A program made the translations under genes and the position numbers. The notes below the pieces were generated by a model. The model had not been told where the DNA came from. It did not search any database and saw only the letters and a list, made by a program, of their open reading frames with translations. This document shows positions 16,156 through 24,567 of a stretch of DNA of 52,504 nucleotides, piece by piece. Source of the stretch: Bacteroidota bacterium (lineage in GTDB: Bacteria; Bacteroidota; Bacteroidia; Flavobacteriales; Flavobacteriaceae); contig JAEWCF010000020.1 of assembly GCA_023390775.1 (NCBI GenBank), forward strand, positions 1 through 52,504, read 5' to 3'. Each line of letters starts with the position of its first letter. The first letter of the stretch is position 1.

Positions 16156-16214
16156 AAAACCCGTTCCGAAAAAAAGTTTCAAGCGAGCTTGACTTTTTTT
16201 CTGGAACGGGTTTT
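16156..16214 (-). terminator. Long hairpin downstream of tRNA-Arg
   Basis: AAAACCCGTTCC (16156-16167) pairs with GGAACGGGTTTT (16203-16214). Inside, AAAAAAAGT/ACTTTTTTT and TCAAG/CTTGA continue the pairing, so almost the whole 59 bases fold. It lies 11 bases beyond the tRNA 3' end and ends the leftward yqeY-tRNA transcript. Confidence 0.8.
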
Positions 16215-16225
16215 CGACTTATTCG

Positions 16226-16297
16226 TGACCTCATCGGGATTCGAACCCAAATCTTCAGAACCGGAATCTGAAATTCTATCCATTGAACTATGAGGCC
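16226..16297 (-). tRNA. tRNA-Arg (anticodon CCG)
   Basis: Read on the minus strand, the 72 bases fold as a tRNA. The acceptor stem is GGCCTCA/TGAGGTC with one G-T pair and discriminator A. The D-arm is AGTTCAATGGATAGAAT, the anticodon arm is TTCAGA-TTCCGGT-TCTGAA with CCG at the anticodon, and the T-arm includes GGTTCGAATCC. CCA is not encoded. It starts six bases after the yqeY stop codon, so it is probably cut out of a shared transcript; I see no separate promoter box in between. Confidence 0.95.
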
Positions 16298-16303
16298 GGT
16301 ATT

Positions 16304-16753
16304 TTAAGCCAGCAGCTTCTTCACGATTGCCGAGATGGTCTTGCCATCGGCGCGGCCGGCGAGTTCGGCGTTGGCCCGGCCCATTACCTTGCCCATTGAC
16401 GCCATGCCCGATGCACCGGTTTCAGATATGATCCGCTCCACGACGACCTCGACTTCAGCCTCCGACAGTTGTGCCGGGAGGAATCGCTCGATTACGGCCG
16501 CCTGTGCGAGTTCGGGAGCGGCGAGATCCTCGCGGCCCTGCTCGGTGTAGATACGGGCGCTGTCCTTGCGCTGTTTCACCAGGCGCTGGAGCAACTTGAT
16601 CTCTTCGTCCGGAGTCAGTTCGGTCTTGCCGGCAACTTCGGTCTGCGCCAACAACATCGCCGACTTGACCGCACGCAGCGATTCGAGCGCAACGGTATCT
16701 TTCGCCCGCATTGCGTCCTTGATCGCGTCCATGATTTGAGCCTGTAGTGCCAT
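16304..16753 (-). CDS. GatB/YqeY domain protein
   Basis: The 149-residue product matches the stand-alone YqeY family (helical, related to the tail domain of GatB): AIKDAMRAKDTVALESLRAVK, a TPDEEIKLLQRLVKQRKDS segment and GKVMGRANAELAGRADGKTI near the end. Length is standard when started at the ATG at 16753; a longer frame from 16816 runs into the upstream terminator. A role in tRNA-dependent amidation is suggested by the GatB relation but not proven for YqeY. Its stop codon is only six bases before tRNA-Arg(CCG) on the same strand. Confidence 0.92.
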   Translation of the reverse strand: MALQAQIMDAIKDAMRAKDTVALESLRAVKSAMLLAQTEVAGKTELTPDEEIKLLQRLVKQRKDSARIYTEQGREDLAAPELAQAAVIERFLPAQLSEAEVEVVVERIISETGASGMASMGKVMGRANAELAGRADGKTISAIVKKLLA

Positions 16754-16787
16754 GTGATTTTTTCGAGCAGCGAAGGTAAAAAAAATA

Positions 16788-16813
16788 ACCCGGATACCAA
16801 ACGGCACCCGGGT
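16788..16813 (-). terminator. Terminator between the secreted-protein gene and yqeY
   Basis: On the minus strand ACCCGGGTGCC pairs with GGTATCCGGGT (with G-T pairs) across GTTT, followed by TTATTTTTTTT. Confidence 0.8.
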
Positions 16814-16834
16814 CATAATTGAATGGAATCGGAA

Positions 16835-17905
16835 CTAAGAACGCTCCAGCCAGAAATAGTTGTTCCATCCCTCTACGAGGGTTTTTGGATCTTTGTTCTT
16901 GGCGCGGTCCTGCTTGTCGCTATGGACGATTTTTCCGCCTTTCATCGCAAAATTGAAGCTGCGTGGCGTTGGCTCGCCTTCCACATTCACCTTATAGGTG
17001 TAGTTTCCGTCTGCCAATTCGGCAATTTTGAGAAAATCCTTGCCACCCGTCAATTTGATCGAAGTCGTGAAAGGCTTCCACTCCCCTTTCTGTACGATCG
17101 CGGTATTCTTGGATTTTACCGAAATGAGCTTTCCGTCTTTGTAAAGCTCGGGGTACCAGTTGACGCTCTTGGTGGTCTTTCTGGCATTGTTCGGGTCCGG
17201 TTTGAAATCGGTGTGCATCATGTAAAAGCCAAAGATGAAATTACCGGTGGTCTGCGGCGTCACAAAGGCCATTTTTTCCCACGGCCCCTTCGCATACCAC
17301 AAAACACCTTCGGATGCGTATGGATCGGTGTCGACCTTTTTCAGCACCTCAAAATCAAAGGTGTAGAACAGGTTGTCGCCGGCGTAGAAATCGAGGCGGT
17401 ATTTGCCCTCCTGCTTGATATCGGTGTCACCGCTGGTGATTCCCGTCTGGAAACGCACCTGCTTGCCTTCGGTAAAAAAGTCCCCTTCGTTATAGGAGAT
17501 TTCGTTGAGGAGTTGGTTGTTTGCGTAGAGCTTTGCGCGCATCACGCCTTCGTTCTTGTAAAGCGGATCGACCGACATTCCCGAAACCGTCTTGTTGGGC
17601 ACAAAAGTTCCCGTGTAGAAATTGGCCCGGAGATTTCCGTGGTTGTAAAGCTCGGTATTGTTCAAAAGGGTTTCCATGGTGATGGCGGCCGTCATGGGAT
17701 ACATCTTCCAATCCAGTTTCGCAGAGGCACCGGCCGCGGCCGAAACTTTCTCCGATACTCCTCCCTTGCCTGAAAGCGCCTTGCTTCCTTCCTTGACCGC
17801 AGTTTCCTTTGCGGCCCTTTTTACCATGTTGCCCAACTGGGCATGCGAAGCGTGCGAAAGTCCCACGGTAAGGGCAATCGCAGCCAGTGTTTTAACGTTT
17901 TTCAT
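16835..17905 (-). CDS. Secreted protein of unknown function
   Basis: The 356-residue product has a signal peptide (cut near SHASHAQ), then an Ala/Lys-rich helical segment (MVKRAAKETAVKEGSKALSG) and a long beta-rich region. Segments include NHGNLRANFYTGTFVPNK, KYRLDFYAGDNLFYTFDFEV and ADGNYTYKVNVEGEPTPRSF. The last part has GWNNYFWLER at the C terminus. There is no lipobox and no T9SS domain, so it should end up in the periplasm or envelope. I do not recognise the family. It has its own promoter box and terminator and lies just downstream of ftsZ, but is not obviously part of the dcw cluster. Confidence 0.8.
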   Translation of the reverse strand: MKNVKTLAAIALTVGLSHASHAQLGNMVKRAAKETAVKEGSKALSGKGGVSEKVSAAAGASAKLDWKMYPMTAAITMETLLNNTELYNHGNLRANFYTGTFVPNKTVSGMSVDPLYKNEGVMRAKLYANNQLLNEISYNEGDFFTEGKQVRFQTGITSGDTDIKQEGKYRLDFYAGDNLFYTFDFEVLKKVDTDPYASEGVLWYAKGPWEKMAFVTPQTTGNFIFGFYMMHTDFKPDPNNARKTTKSVNWYPELYKDGKLISVKSKNTAIVQKGEWKPFTTSIKLTGGKDFLKIAELADGNYTYKVNVEGEPTPRSFNFAMKGGKIVHSDKQDRAKNKDPKTLVEGWNNYFWLERS

Positions 17906-17928
17906 ATTTTGTTTTAGGTTACAGCCGC

Positions 17929-17936
17929 CAAAAATA
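17929..17936 (-). promoter_or_regulatory. Promoter -7 box of the secreted-protein gene
   Basis: Minus-strand TATTTTTG matches TAnnTTTG exactly, 23 bases before the ATG at 17905. Confidence 0.55.
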
Positions 17937-17964
17937 AAATAATATGGGAGCCCTAAAACAAAAA

Positions 17965-17990
17965 ACCCGGAAATTTTTACATCTCCGGGT
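17965..17990 (-). terminator. Terminator of ftsZ / end of dcw cluster
   Basis: On the minus strand ACCCGGA pairs with TCCGGGT across a 12-base loop and is followed by TTTTTGTTTT. It lies 24 bases after the ftsZ stop. Confidence 0.85.
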
Positions 17991-18014
17991 CCAGGGTTAA
18001 ATTATGGTCAGGTA

Positions 18015-19913
18015 TTAATCAACGTTGTCGTGCAAGTACGAGTTGTTCGAGCGCAGTTGCGGATCGTCATTGCTGTCCGTTCCCAACGACATGCGCGAAT
18101 TCCCATTGAATGTCCTCGCCGCTGAAAGATCGACACCGGAACGCTTGTAGGCCGGCTCACGCTCAAACTCCTCGATTTTTGAAGTCGAATTGTGGAACTT
18201 GTAATTGAATTCCTTTAGTTTCTTGCGACGTTCATCGGCACGGAATTTCAACGTCTCCTCGATGGTCATCTCCATCGGCGAAACGTCTTCAAATGCCGGT
18301 GAAAACTTCGCGGTTTCCTCCACCTTACGGACGGTCAGGTCAAGTTCCGGCGCGATAGGCTCGGCCACTTTAGCGGCAGGCTTTGAATTCAGCAGATCCG
18401 CCTCAAGCTCCATGTACTGCTCGAGGCTGTATTTGATAACGCCCGATTCGGTAACTTCGGTAACCGGAATCACCTGAACAGGCTCCTTCACCTCGATGGC
18501 GCGGGTTTCCTCGGTCAATTCAAAGAGAATCTTTTCCTGGACGGGCTCGGCCTGGGCGATCGGAAGGTCAAAAGACAACGCCGGTGCTTCATGCTTAACG
18601 ATTTGCGGTTCGGAAACCTTGATCTCCCTCGTTTCGGCTGTAATAAAAAACTCATCCTGTTCGAAACTTGGCGACACGATTTCAAAGGTCACATCAAGAT
18701 TCTTGATGAACTCCGAGGTCGGGACAAGGTCCATCTCAAAAGTTGGCCTCGCAGGCGCCTCTTCCTCGATCAGTTCAAATACGATTTTCTCCTCCACTTC
18801 CGGTTTTGCCGGCTCAAACTCAAAAGCTGGGACCGTCTTTTTTGGCGTCAGCTCCTGGACGATTTTCTGCTCGGCTTCGAGTGAATGGATGATTTTCTTG
18901 GGTTCGGTATTGACGATTTCGCTCTGTTGCTCGATGTTGAAACCGGTCGCGATGATGGTCACCGCAATTGCATCGCCCAAAGTTTCGTCTTCGCCCACCC
19001 CCATGATGATGTTGGCGTTGTAACCGGCCTCGGCCTGGATGTGGTCATTGATTTCGCCTATCTCGTCGATCGTGATTTCATTGGTCCCCGAAACGATCAA
19101 GAGCAACACGTTCTTGGCCCCGGAAATCTTGTTGTCATTAAGTAGCGGAGAGTCCAAAGCGGCCACGATGGCCTCTTTCGCACGGTTCTCGCCAAGCGCC
19201 ATCGCCGAACCCATGATCGCGGTCCCGCTGTTGGAGAGTACGGTCTTGGCGTCCTTAAGGTCGATGTTTTGCGTATAGTGGTGCGTGATGACCTCGGCAA
19301 TTCCGCGGGATGCGGTGGCGAGGACTTCGTCGGCTTTGGAGAAACCGGCCTTGAAACCCAGGTTTCCGTAAACCTCGCGAAGTTTATTGTTGTTGATCAC
19401 AATGAGTGAATCGACCTGCTTGCGAAGCCTTTCGACGCCGTTGAGCGCCTGGTCCTGGCGAACCTTGCCCTCGAACTGGAACGGGATGGTGACAATACCC
19501 ACAGTCAGGATGTCCCTTTCCTTGGCAAGCTGCGCGATGACAGGAGCAGCACCGGTTCCCGTACCGCCGCCCATACCGGCCGTGATGAAAACCATTTTGG
19601 TGTTGCTGTCGAGCATCTTCTCGATATCGGCGATGCTTTCCAGTGCCGATTGCTGGCCGACCTCGGGATTGGCACCCGCGCCCAGTCCTTCGGTGAGGTG
19701 GACACCCAACTGGATCTTGTTGGGAACGGGGCTGTTTTGCAGCGCCTGGGAATCGGTGTTGCAGACGATGAAGTCGACACCCTTGATCCCCTGCTTGAAC
19801 ATGTGGTTGATGGCGTTGCTTCCGCCGCCTCCTACGCCAATCACCTTGATCACGTTTGATTGGTTCTTCGGCAGGTCAAATGAGATGCTTCCGAAATCTG
19901 TGTTGCTATTCAT
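18015..19913 (-). CDS. ftsZ: Cell division protein FtsZ with long C-terminal linker
   Basis: FtsZ is the tubulin-like GTPase that forms the division ring. The 632-residue product has the GTP-binding domain in residues 20-330 (IGVGGGGSNAINHM; GGGTGTG at 115-121; NNNKL). The linker and tail are about 300 residues, far longer than the ~70 of E. coli but usual for Flavobacteria. The linker is acidic and repeats a KIVFEL(I/T)EE motif twice plus related FEFEP, FEMDL and LSFDLP pieces. A basic coiled segment (FRADERRKKLKEFNYKFHN) leads to the tail peptide SNNSYLHDNVD, presumably the FtsA-binding end. It is the last gene of the dcw cluster. Confidence 0.97.
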   Translation of the reverse strand: MNSNTDFGSISFDLPKNQSNVIKVIGVGGGGSNAINHMFKQGIKGVDFIVCNTDSQALQNSPVPNKIQLGVHLTEGLGAGANPEVGQQSALESIADIEKMLDSNTKMVFITAGMGGGTGTGAAPVIAQLAKERDILTVGIVTIPFQFEGKVRQDQALNGVERLRKQVDSLIVINNNKLREVYGNLGFKAGFSKADEVLATASRGIAEVITHHYTQNIDLKDAKTVLSNSGTAIMGSAMALGENRAKEAIVAALDSPLLNDNKISGAKNVLLLIVSGTNEITIDEIGEINDHIQAEAGYNANIIMGVGEDETLGDAIAVTIIATGFNIEQQSEIVNTEPKKIIHSLEAEQKIVQELTPKKTVPAFEFEPAKPEVEEKIVFELIEEEAPARPTFEMDLVPTSEFIKNLDVTFEIVSPSFEQDEFFITAETREIKVSEPQIVKHEAPALSFDLPIAQAEPVQEKILFELTEETRAIEVKEPVQVIPVTEVTESGVIKYSLEQYMELEADLLNSKPAAKVAEPIAPELDLTVRKVEETAKFSPAFEDVSPMEMTIEETLKFRADERRKKLKEFNYKFHNSTSKIEEFEREPAYKRSGVDLSAARTFNGNSRMSLGTDSNDDPQLRSNNSYLHDNVD

Positions 19914-20029
19914 AACTATGGGTATTTGATTCTGTGTTTTGCTTTGTTCTTGTTGGCCTATCCGAAAATTACCTCAATCATTCAGGCCGCGCCAGCCTTG
20001 AAAATTTTAGTTATCCACTAAGTAATTAA

Positions 20030-21412
20030 CTATTCGGCGTTGTCGAGGAATTCCTTGATCTTGTCCACGTACCGGTCAAAAAAGGACCTCCGGATCTTGT
20101 TCTCGGTCGTCTCGGGTTCCTTCTCCACAACGGGCGGAGCCTGGGCGACAACGGGTTCCGCGACGGGCTCGGCTATCGGGACGAACTCGCGCTGGACCGG
20201 CTGGGGCTGCACCTGCGGCTTCACGGCTTCAACCGGAATTGCGCTTTGCGTGCGGTTGCCGATGCTGTTCATCACCAGTCCGACGGCCGTCGCATACAAC
20301 GGGCTCGAAATTTCTTCGCTTGAGTTTCCGGCCAGGTGCTCGTTGGGGTAGCCGATGCGGGTGTCCATGCCGGTAATGTATTCGACAAGTTGTTTGATAT
20401 GCTGCAATTGCGCGCCGCCGCCCGTAAGGACGATGCCCGCAATAAGTTTTTTCTTGGCGTCTTCGTGTCCGTAGGCGCGGATCTCGGCAAAGACCTGCTC
20501 GATGATTTCCACCACACGGGCATGGATGATCTTCGACAGGTTTTTCAGAGAGATTTCCTTTGGCTCGCGTCCGCGGAGTCCGGGGATGGAAACGATTTCG
20601 TTGTCCTTGTTCTCGCCCGGCCACGCCGAACCGAATTTGACCTTGAGCAGTTCGGCCTGCTTCTCGATGATCGAGCAGCCTTCCTTGATGTCGTCGGTGA
20701 TAACGTTTCCGCCGAATGGGATTACCGCGGTATGGCGGATGATGCCGTCCTTGAAAATGGCGAGATCCGTCGTGCCGCCCCCGATGTCAATAAGCGCCAC
20801 GCCTGCCTCTTTCTCCTCCTGGCTCAGGACCGCGTCTGCCGAAGCGAGCGGCTCGAGTGTCAACCCGGAAAGTTCGATGCCCGAACTCTGGATGCAGCGC
20901 CCCACATTGCGGATCGATGCCGCCTGGCCCACCACAACATGGAAACTGGCTTCAAGCCTGCCACCGTACATCCCGATGGGCTCCTTGATCTCCGACTGCC
21001 CGTCGATCTTGAACTCCTGCGGGAGCACGTGAATGATTTCCTCGCCGGGGAGCATGGCCAATTTGTTGACCTGGTCCACGAGCTGCTGGATGTCCTGCCC
21101 TCCGATGACCTCCTCGGCATTGTTGCGCGAAATGTAATCGCTGTGCTGGATGCTTCGGATGTGCTGGCCGGCAATGCCCACCACAACGTCCTTGATCTTG
21201 TATCCCGAGTCGGCTTCCGCCTCGGCGACTGCCTGCTGGATGGAATGGATGGTTTGGGTAATGTTGTTGACCACGCCCCGCGCGACCCCAAGGCTCTTGG
21301 ATTTGCCCATGCCCAGGATCTCAAGCTTGCCGTACTCGTTCTTACGCCCGATCATGGCCACGATCTTCGTGGTGCCAATGTCCAGTCCTACCGCAATATT
21401 CTCTTTTTCCAT
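20030..21412 (-). CDS. ftsA: Cell division protein FtsA
   Basis: FtsA is the actin-like ATPase that ties FtsZ to the membrane. The 460-residue product shows the actin-fold motifs AVGLDIGTTKIVAMIGR (phosphate 1), LIDIGGGTTDLAIF (phosphate 2) and IVLTGGGAQL (adenosine). After a Pro/Val/Gln-rich linker (residues ~385-435) it ends with the amphipathic helix FFDRYVDKIKEFLDNAE, the usual membrane anchor. It lies six bases after ftsQ and 116 bases before ftsZ, enough space for an internal promoter, though no exact TAnnTTTG box was assigned there. Confidence 0.96.
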   Translation of the reverse strand: MEKENIAVGLDIGTTKIVAMIGRKNEYGKLEILGMGKSKSLGVARGVVNNITQTIHSIQQAVAEAEADSGYKIKDVVVGIAGQHIRSIQHSDYISRNNAEEVIGGQDIQQLVDQVNKLAMLPGEEIIHVLPQEFKIDGQSEIKEPIGMYGGRLEASFHVVVGQAASIRNVGRCIQSSGIELSGLTLEPLASADAVLSQEEKEAGVALIDIGGGTTDLAIFKDGIIRHTAVIPFGGNVITDDIKEGCSIIEKQAELLKVKFGSAWPGENKDNEIVSIPGLRGREPKEISLKNLSKIIHARVVEIIEQVFAEIRAYGHEDAKKKLIAGIVLTGGGAQLQHIKQLVEYITGMDTRIGYPNEHLAGNSSEEISSPLYATAVGLVMNSIGNRTQSAIPVEAVKPQVQPQPVQREFVPIAEPVAEPVVAQAPPVVEKEPETTENKIRRSFFDRYVDKIKEFLDNAE

Positions 21413-21418
21413 ACCCGT

Positions 21419-22141
21419 TTATTTTGTACACACCACCTGGCTCGTAAACTTCAGGTTGATCGTTTTGTATGCGTTTATCGTTGAATCGGCGGCGGCCTTT
21501 TGATAGAAGGCCTTGTAATTGCCGAATTTCCTCTCCATGTTTATCATCTTCCCGAAATCGATCGCATAGGCATGATTCCGGCTCGTCATTTTAACACTTC
21601 CCGTCGGCGAGACCTGCGCGCCGATGATGTTTTTGCGCAGGAAATCGTCGGCGTGTACCATCCTGAACATCTCGGCCAGCGCAGGAAATTTATCCGGTGT
21701 GACATCGCCCGTTACGATGGGCACGCGCGCGGAAAAATTATCAGACAAAGGCATCCTATTCCCCTTATTGTCAAGATAAAAGGACTCGGTTTCGCCCACC
21801 ACTCTGGCTATGGGAGTTTTTTGCTGGACCACTGCCTTCAGGACACCGTCGACACTTACAAACACTTCGGATTTTTCAATCATAAGGTGCTTATTAATTG
21901 ACTTTTCCAGCTCGTTCAAATCTACTTTAACTTTGGTGACCCTATTCGCGGGCAAATCATTTTCTATTAACAATTTATTAACCACGTCACGGGTCACGAA
22001 GAGGTTGGACGAATCGGTGAAAACCACCTCGCAGGCCTTTAGTTTACGGGCTTCGTTGCGTTTGCCCGAAAAGGAATACAGGAACGCGGCCACCCCAAAA
22101 ATGAGCAACAGCCTAATGTTTCCCCATTTCAGTAATTTCAT
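21419..22141 (-). CDS. ftsQ: Cell division protein FtsQ
   Basis: FtsQ is a bitopic inner-membrane divisome protein. The 240-residue product has a short cytoplasmic N terminus, one membrane helix (residues 9-24) and a periplasmic part. A POTRA-like domain (NLFVTRDVVNKLLIENDLPA; a LEKSINKHLMIEKSEVF stretch) is followed by the beta domain. Sequence conservation is low in this family, so position between murC and ftsA is important evidence. It overlaps murC by four bases. Confidence 0.9.
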   Translation of the reverse strand: MKLLKWGNIRLLLIFGVAAFLYSFSGKRNEARKLKACEVVFTDSSNLFVTRDVVNKLLIENDLPANRVTKVKVDLNELEKSINKHLMIEKSEVFVSVDGVLKAVVQQKTPIARVVGETESFYLDNKGNRMPLSDNFSARVPIVTGDVTPDKFPALAEMFRMVHADDFLRKNIIGAQVSPTGSVKMTSRNHAYAIDFGKMINMERKFGNYKAFYQKAAADSTINAYKTINLKFTSQVVCTK

Positions 22142-23478
22142 GATAATGAATGTTTTATGTCGTCGACCATTTCGCCGATGTCTCCGGCGCCGATCGTGAC
22201 GATGATTTTCTTTCCGCTATTCTTGATTTTTGAAATAAGATCTTCTTTTGCAACAAGTTCGGAGTTGGGATTCCGCATCTGCCCAAGCAGCCATTTTGAA
22301 TCGATTCCTTCAATTGGCAGCTCGCGTGCCGGATAGATTTCCATCAGCATCACCTGGTCGAATTGCGACAGGCTCCTCGCAAATCCCTCGGCGAAATCCC
22401 GTGTGCGGCTGAACAGGTGGGGTTGGAATACGGCCAGGACCTCCTCGCCCGGATAGAGTTCGCGGACGGCCTGGTAGACCGCGTCGATCTCGGTTGGGTG
22501 GTGGGCATAATCGTCGATGTAGACCAGGTCGTCGGTCTTGATTTGATAGGAAAACCTGCGCCTGATCCCCCTGAAAGAAAGTAAAGCCTTAGCGATGGCA
22601 TCGGTCGGGGTGCCAAACTTTAGGGCCATCGCCAAGGCCGTTACTGCATTCATGAGGTTGTGCTTTCCGGGCAACCCGAAGCGGAGCCCCGTAATGATCC
22701 TGTCGGGGCATCGAACGTCAAAAACGTAATGGCCCTGCTCCAACCGTATGTTTTCGGCGCGATAATCACCGTCGCCCTCAATTGTTATTTTATTTCCGTC
22801 AAGCGGAAGTGACCCTGCCACAAATAAATTTTCGCGGTCCTCGACTTTCGATGCGAATTCCCGGAACGAGTCCTCGATCGCCGAAGAATCACCATAGATA
22901 TCGAGGTGGTCGGCGTCCATGGAGGTAACGCACGCAATGTTAGGGTGCAGGTGCAGGAACGACCGGTCAAACTCGTCGGCCTCCACCACGGTCACCGTCT
23001 TCCCTTTCCCGATCAGGTTGGTCTGGTAATTCTCGACGATTCCGCCCACGAAAGCCGTCACGTCGGCACCCGACTGATGCAGGATATGTCCAAGGATCGC
23101 CGAGGTCGTCGTCTTTCCGTGCGTCCCGGCCACCGCAAAGCAGAACGTCCCCTGCGTGATGATACCCAAAACCTCGGCCCGCTTCTTCACCTCGTACTCG
23201 CGTTCCAGGAACCAGTTCCATTCGGCGTGGTTGAGCGGAACCGCGGGCGTGGTGATCACGAGCGTATTGTCGGCCAAAAAATCCGACGGGATCAGGTCGA
23301 TGCGTTCCTCAAAATGGATGTCGATGCCATCCTGGATAAGCTCATCGGTCAAGTGGGTGCGCGTCTTGTCATATCCGGTGACTTTTCTCCCCAGATGCTT
23401 GAAATACCGGGCCAGGGCGCTCATCCCGATGCCGCCGATGCCAATGAAATACACGTTCTTGATCTGGTCCAGGTTCAT
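22138..23478 (-). CDS. murC: UDP-N-acetylmuramate--L-alanine ligase
   Basis: MurC adds the first amino acid, L-alanine, to UDP-MurNAc with ATP in the cytoplasm. The 446-residue product has the N-terminal Rossmann segment VYFIGIGGIGMSALARYF, the P-loop AGTHGKTTTSAILGH and the later FQPHLFSRTRDF motif specific to MurC. All three Mur-ligase domains are present. It overlaps murG upstream and ftsQ downstream by four bases each. Confidence 0.97.
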   Translation of the reverse strand: MNLDQIKNVYFIGIGGIGMSALARYFKHLGRKVTGYDKTRTHLTDELIQDGIDIHFEERIDLIPSDFLADNTLVITTPAVPLNHAEWNWFLEREYEVKKRAEVLGIITQGTFCFAVAGTHGKTTTSAILGHILHQSGADVTAFVGGIVENYQTNLIGKGKTVTVVEADEFDRSFLHLHPNIACVTSMDADHLDIYGDSSAIEDSFREFASKVEDRENLFVAGSLPLDGNKITIEGDGDYRAENIRLEQGHYVFDVRCPDRIITGLRFGLPGKHNLMNAVTALAMALKFGTPTDAIAKALLSFRGIRRRFSYQIKTDDLVYIDDYAHHPTEIDAVYQAVRELYPGEEVLAVFQPHLFSRTRDFAEGFARSLSQFDQVMLMEIYPARELPIEGIDSKWLLGQMRNPNSELVAKEDLISKIKNSGKKIIVTIGAGDIGEMVDDIKHSLS

Positions 23479-24566
23479 CGTTTCATTAATTTTTCGACCT
23501 CGTCGGCAATGCGTTTGGTTGCATCGGGCATCGCGAGCTTGATCATGTTCATCCGCAACTGCGTCATTCTTTCCTCATCCGAAACCAGCGATGAAAACGT
23601 TTCGGCAAACTGCGTATCCAGTTCCGATTCGCGCAACATCACGGCGCCGCCCGCATCGGTAATTGATATTGCATTCTTGGCCTGATGGTCTTCGGCCACG
23701 TTGGGCGACGGGATGAAGATCACCGGTTTGCCCACCAGGCACAGCTCTGAAACCGATGAGGCTCCCGCACGCGAGATCACCACATCGGCCGCCGAATAGG
23801 CAAAGTCCATCCGCTCGATAAAAGGCAGCACGCGCACATCGCCCGAATCGAACTTTTGATATTCCTCCACATACAGCTTTCCGCACTGCCAAAGCACCTG
23901 GAGGTTGTTGGCTGCGAACAGCGGGAGTTGAGCGGCAATGAGCTGGTTGATGCGCCGGGCGCCCAGGCTTCCGCCCAAAACCAATAACGTCTTCTTATGG
24001 GGATCCAGCCTGAAATGCGCGAGGGCATCGGCTTTCTTGCCGTCGAGTTCCATCAGGTCCTGCCGGACGGGATTGCCCGTCAGTATCATCTTGGAAACGG
24101 GAAAAAAGCGTTCGAGGTTGGGATATGCGACACAGATTTTATTAGCCTTGCGGCCCAATAATTTATTGGTGATCCCGGGGTAGGAATTCTGTTCCTGGAT
24201 CAGTGTGGGAATTCCCGCCGAAACCGCTGCCTGTAATAAGGGCCCACTCGCGAATCCGCCGGTACCGATGACCACGTCAGGCCTGAACGAAGAGATAATG
24301 CCGCGCGATTTCCAGAGGCTTGAGATCAGCTTTAGCGGAAACATCGCATTTTGAAGGGTCAGCTTGCGCTGGATGCCCGCGATCCACAATCCTTCGATTT
24401 TATATCCGGCCTGGGGAACCTTCTGCATCTCCATTTTGTCGCTGGCGCCCACAAAGAGGAATTCCGCATCGGGGAAACGCGATTTCAATTCGTTGGCAAT
24501 GGCGATCGCCGGGTAAATATGCCCTCCGGTACCGCCTCCGCTTAATATGAATTTTGGATTTCCCAT
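23475..24566 (-). CDS. murG: Undecaprenyl-PP-MurNAc-pentapeptide GlcNAc transferase
   Basis: MurG transfers GlcNAc from UDP-GlcNAc to lipid I to form lipid II at the inner face of the membrane. The 363-residue GT-B protein has the family loop GGGTGGHIYPA (10-20), the second glycine-rich loop VLGGSLGARRIN, and the ISRAGASSVSELCLVGKPVI nucleotide-sugar site. It begins one base after the ftsW stop and overlaps murC by four bases. Confidence 0.97.
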   Translation of the reverse strand: MGNPKFILSGGGTGGHIYPAIAIANELKSRFPDAEFLFVGASDKMEMQKVPQAGYKIEGLWIAGIQRKLTLQNAMFPLKLISSLWKSRGIISSFRPDVVIGTGGFASGPLLQAAVSAGIPTLIQEQNSYPGITNKLLGRKANKICVAYPNLERFFPVSKMILTGNPVRQDLMELDGKKADALAHFRLDPHKKTLLVLGGSLGARRINQLIAAQLPLFAANNLQVLWQCGKLYVEEYQKFDSGDVRVLPFIERMDFAYSAADVVISRAGASSVSELCLVGKPVIFIPSPNVAEDHQAKNAISITDAGGAVMLRESELDTQFAETFSSLVSDEERMTQLRMNMIKLAMPDATKRIADEVEKLMKR

Positions 24567-24567
24567 A

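Noticed and set aside
15542..16214. Insertion sequence remnant
   Set aside because: Inverted and direct repeats are present but no transposase fragment or target-site duplication could be seen.
16823..16866. Extended N terminus for yqeY from 16816 or 16868
   Set aside because: These starts lie in the upstream terminator hairpin; the ATG at 16753 gives the standard family N terminus.
16823..17773. Plus-strand frame of 316 codons opposite the secreted-protein gene
   Set aside because: The minus-strand gene has a signal peptide, a promoter box and a terminator; the plus frame begins inside that terminator region.
20336..21484. Plus-strand frame of 382 codons opposite ftsA
   Set aside because: Shadow of ftsA, whose actin-fold motifs and membrane-targeting helix are unmistakable.
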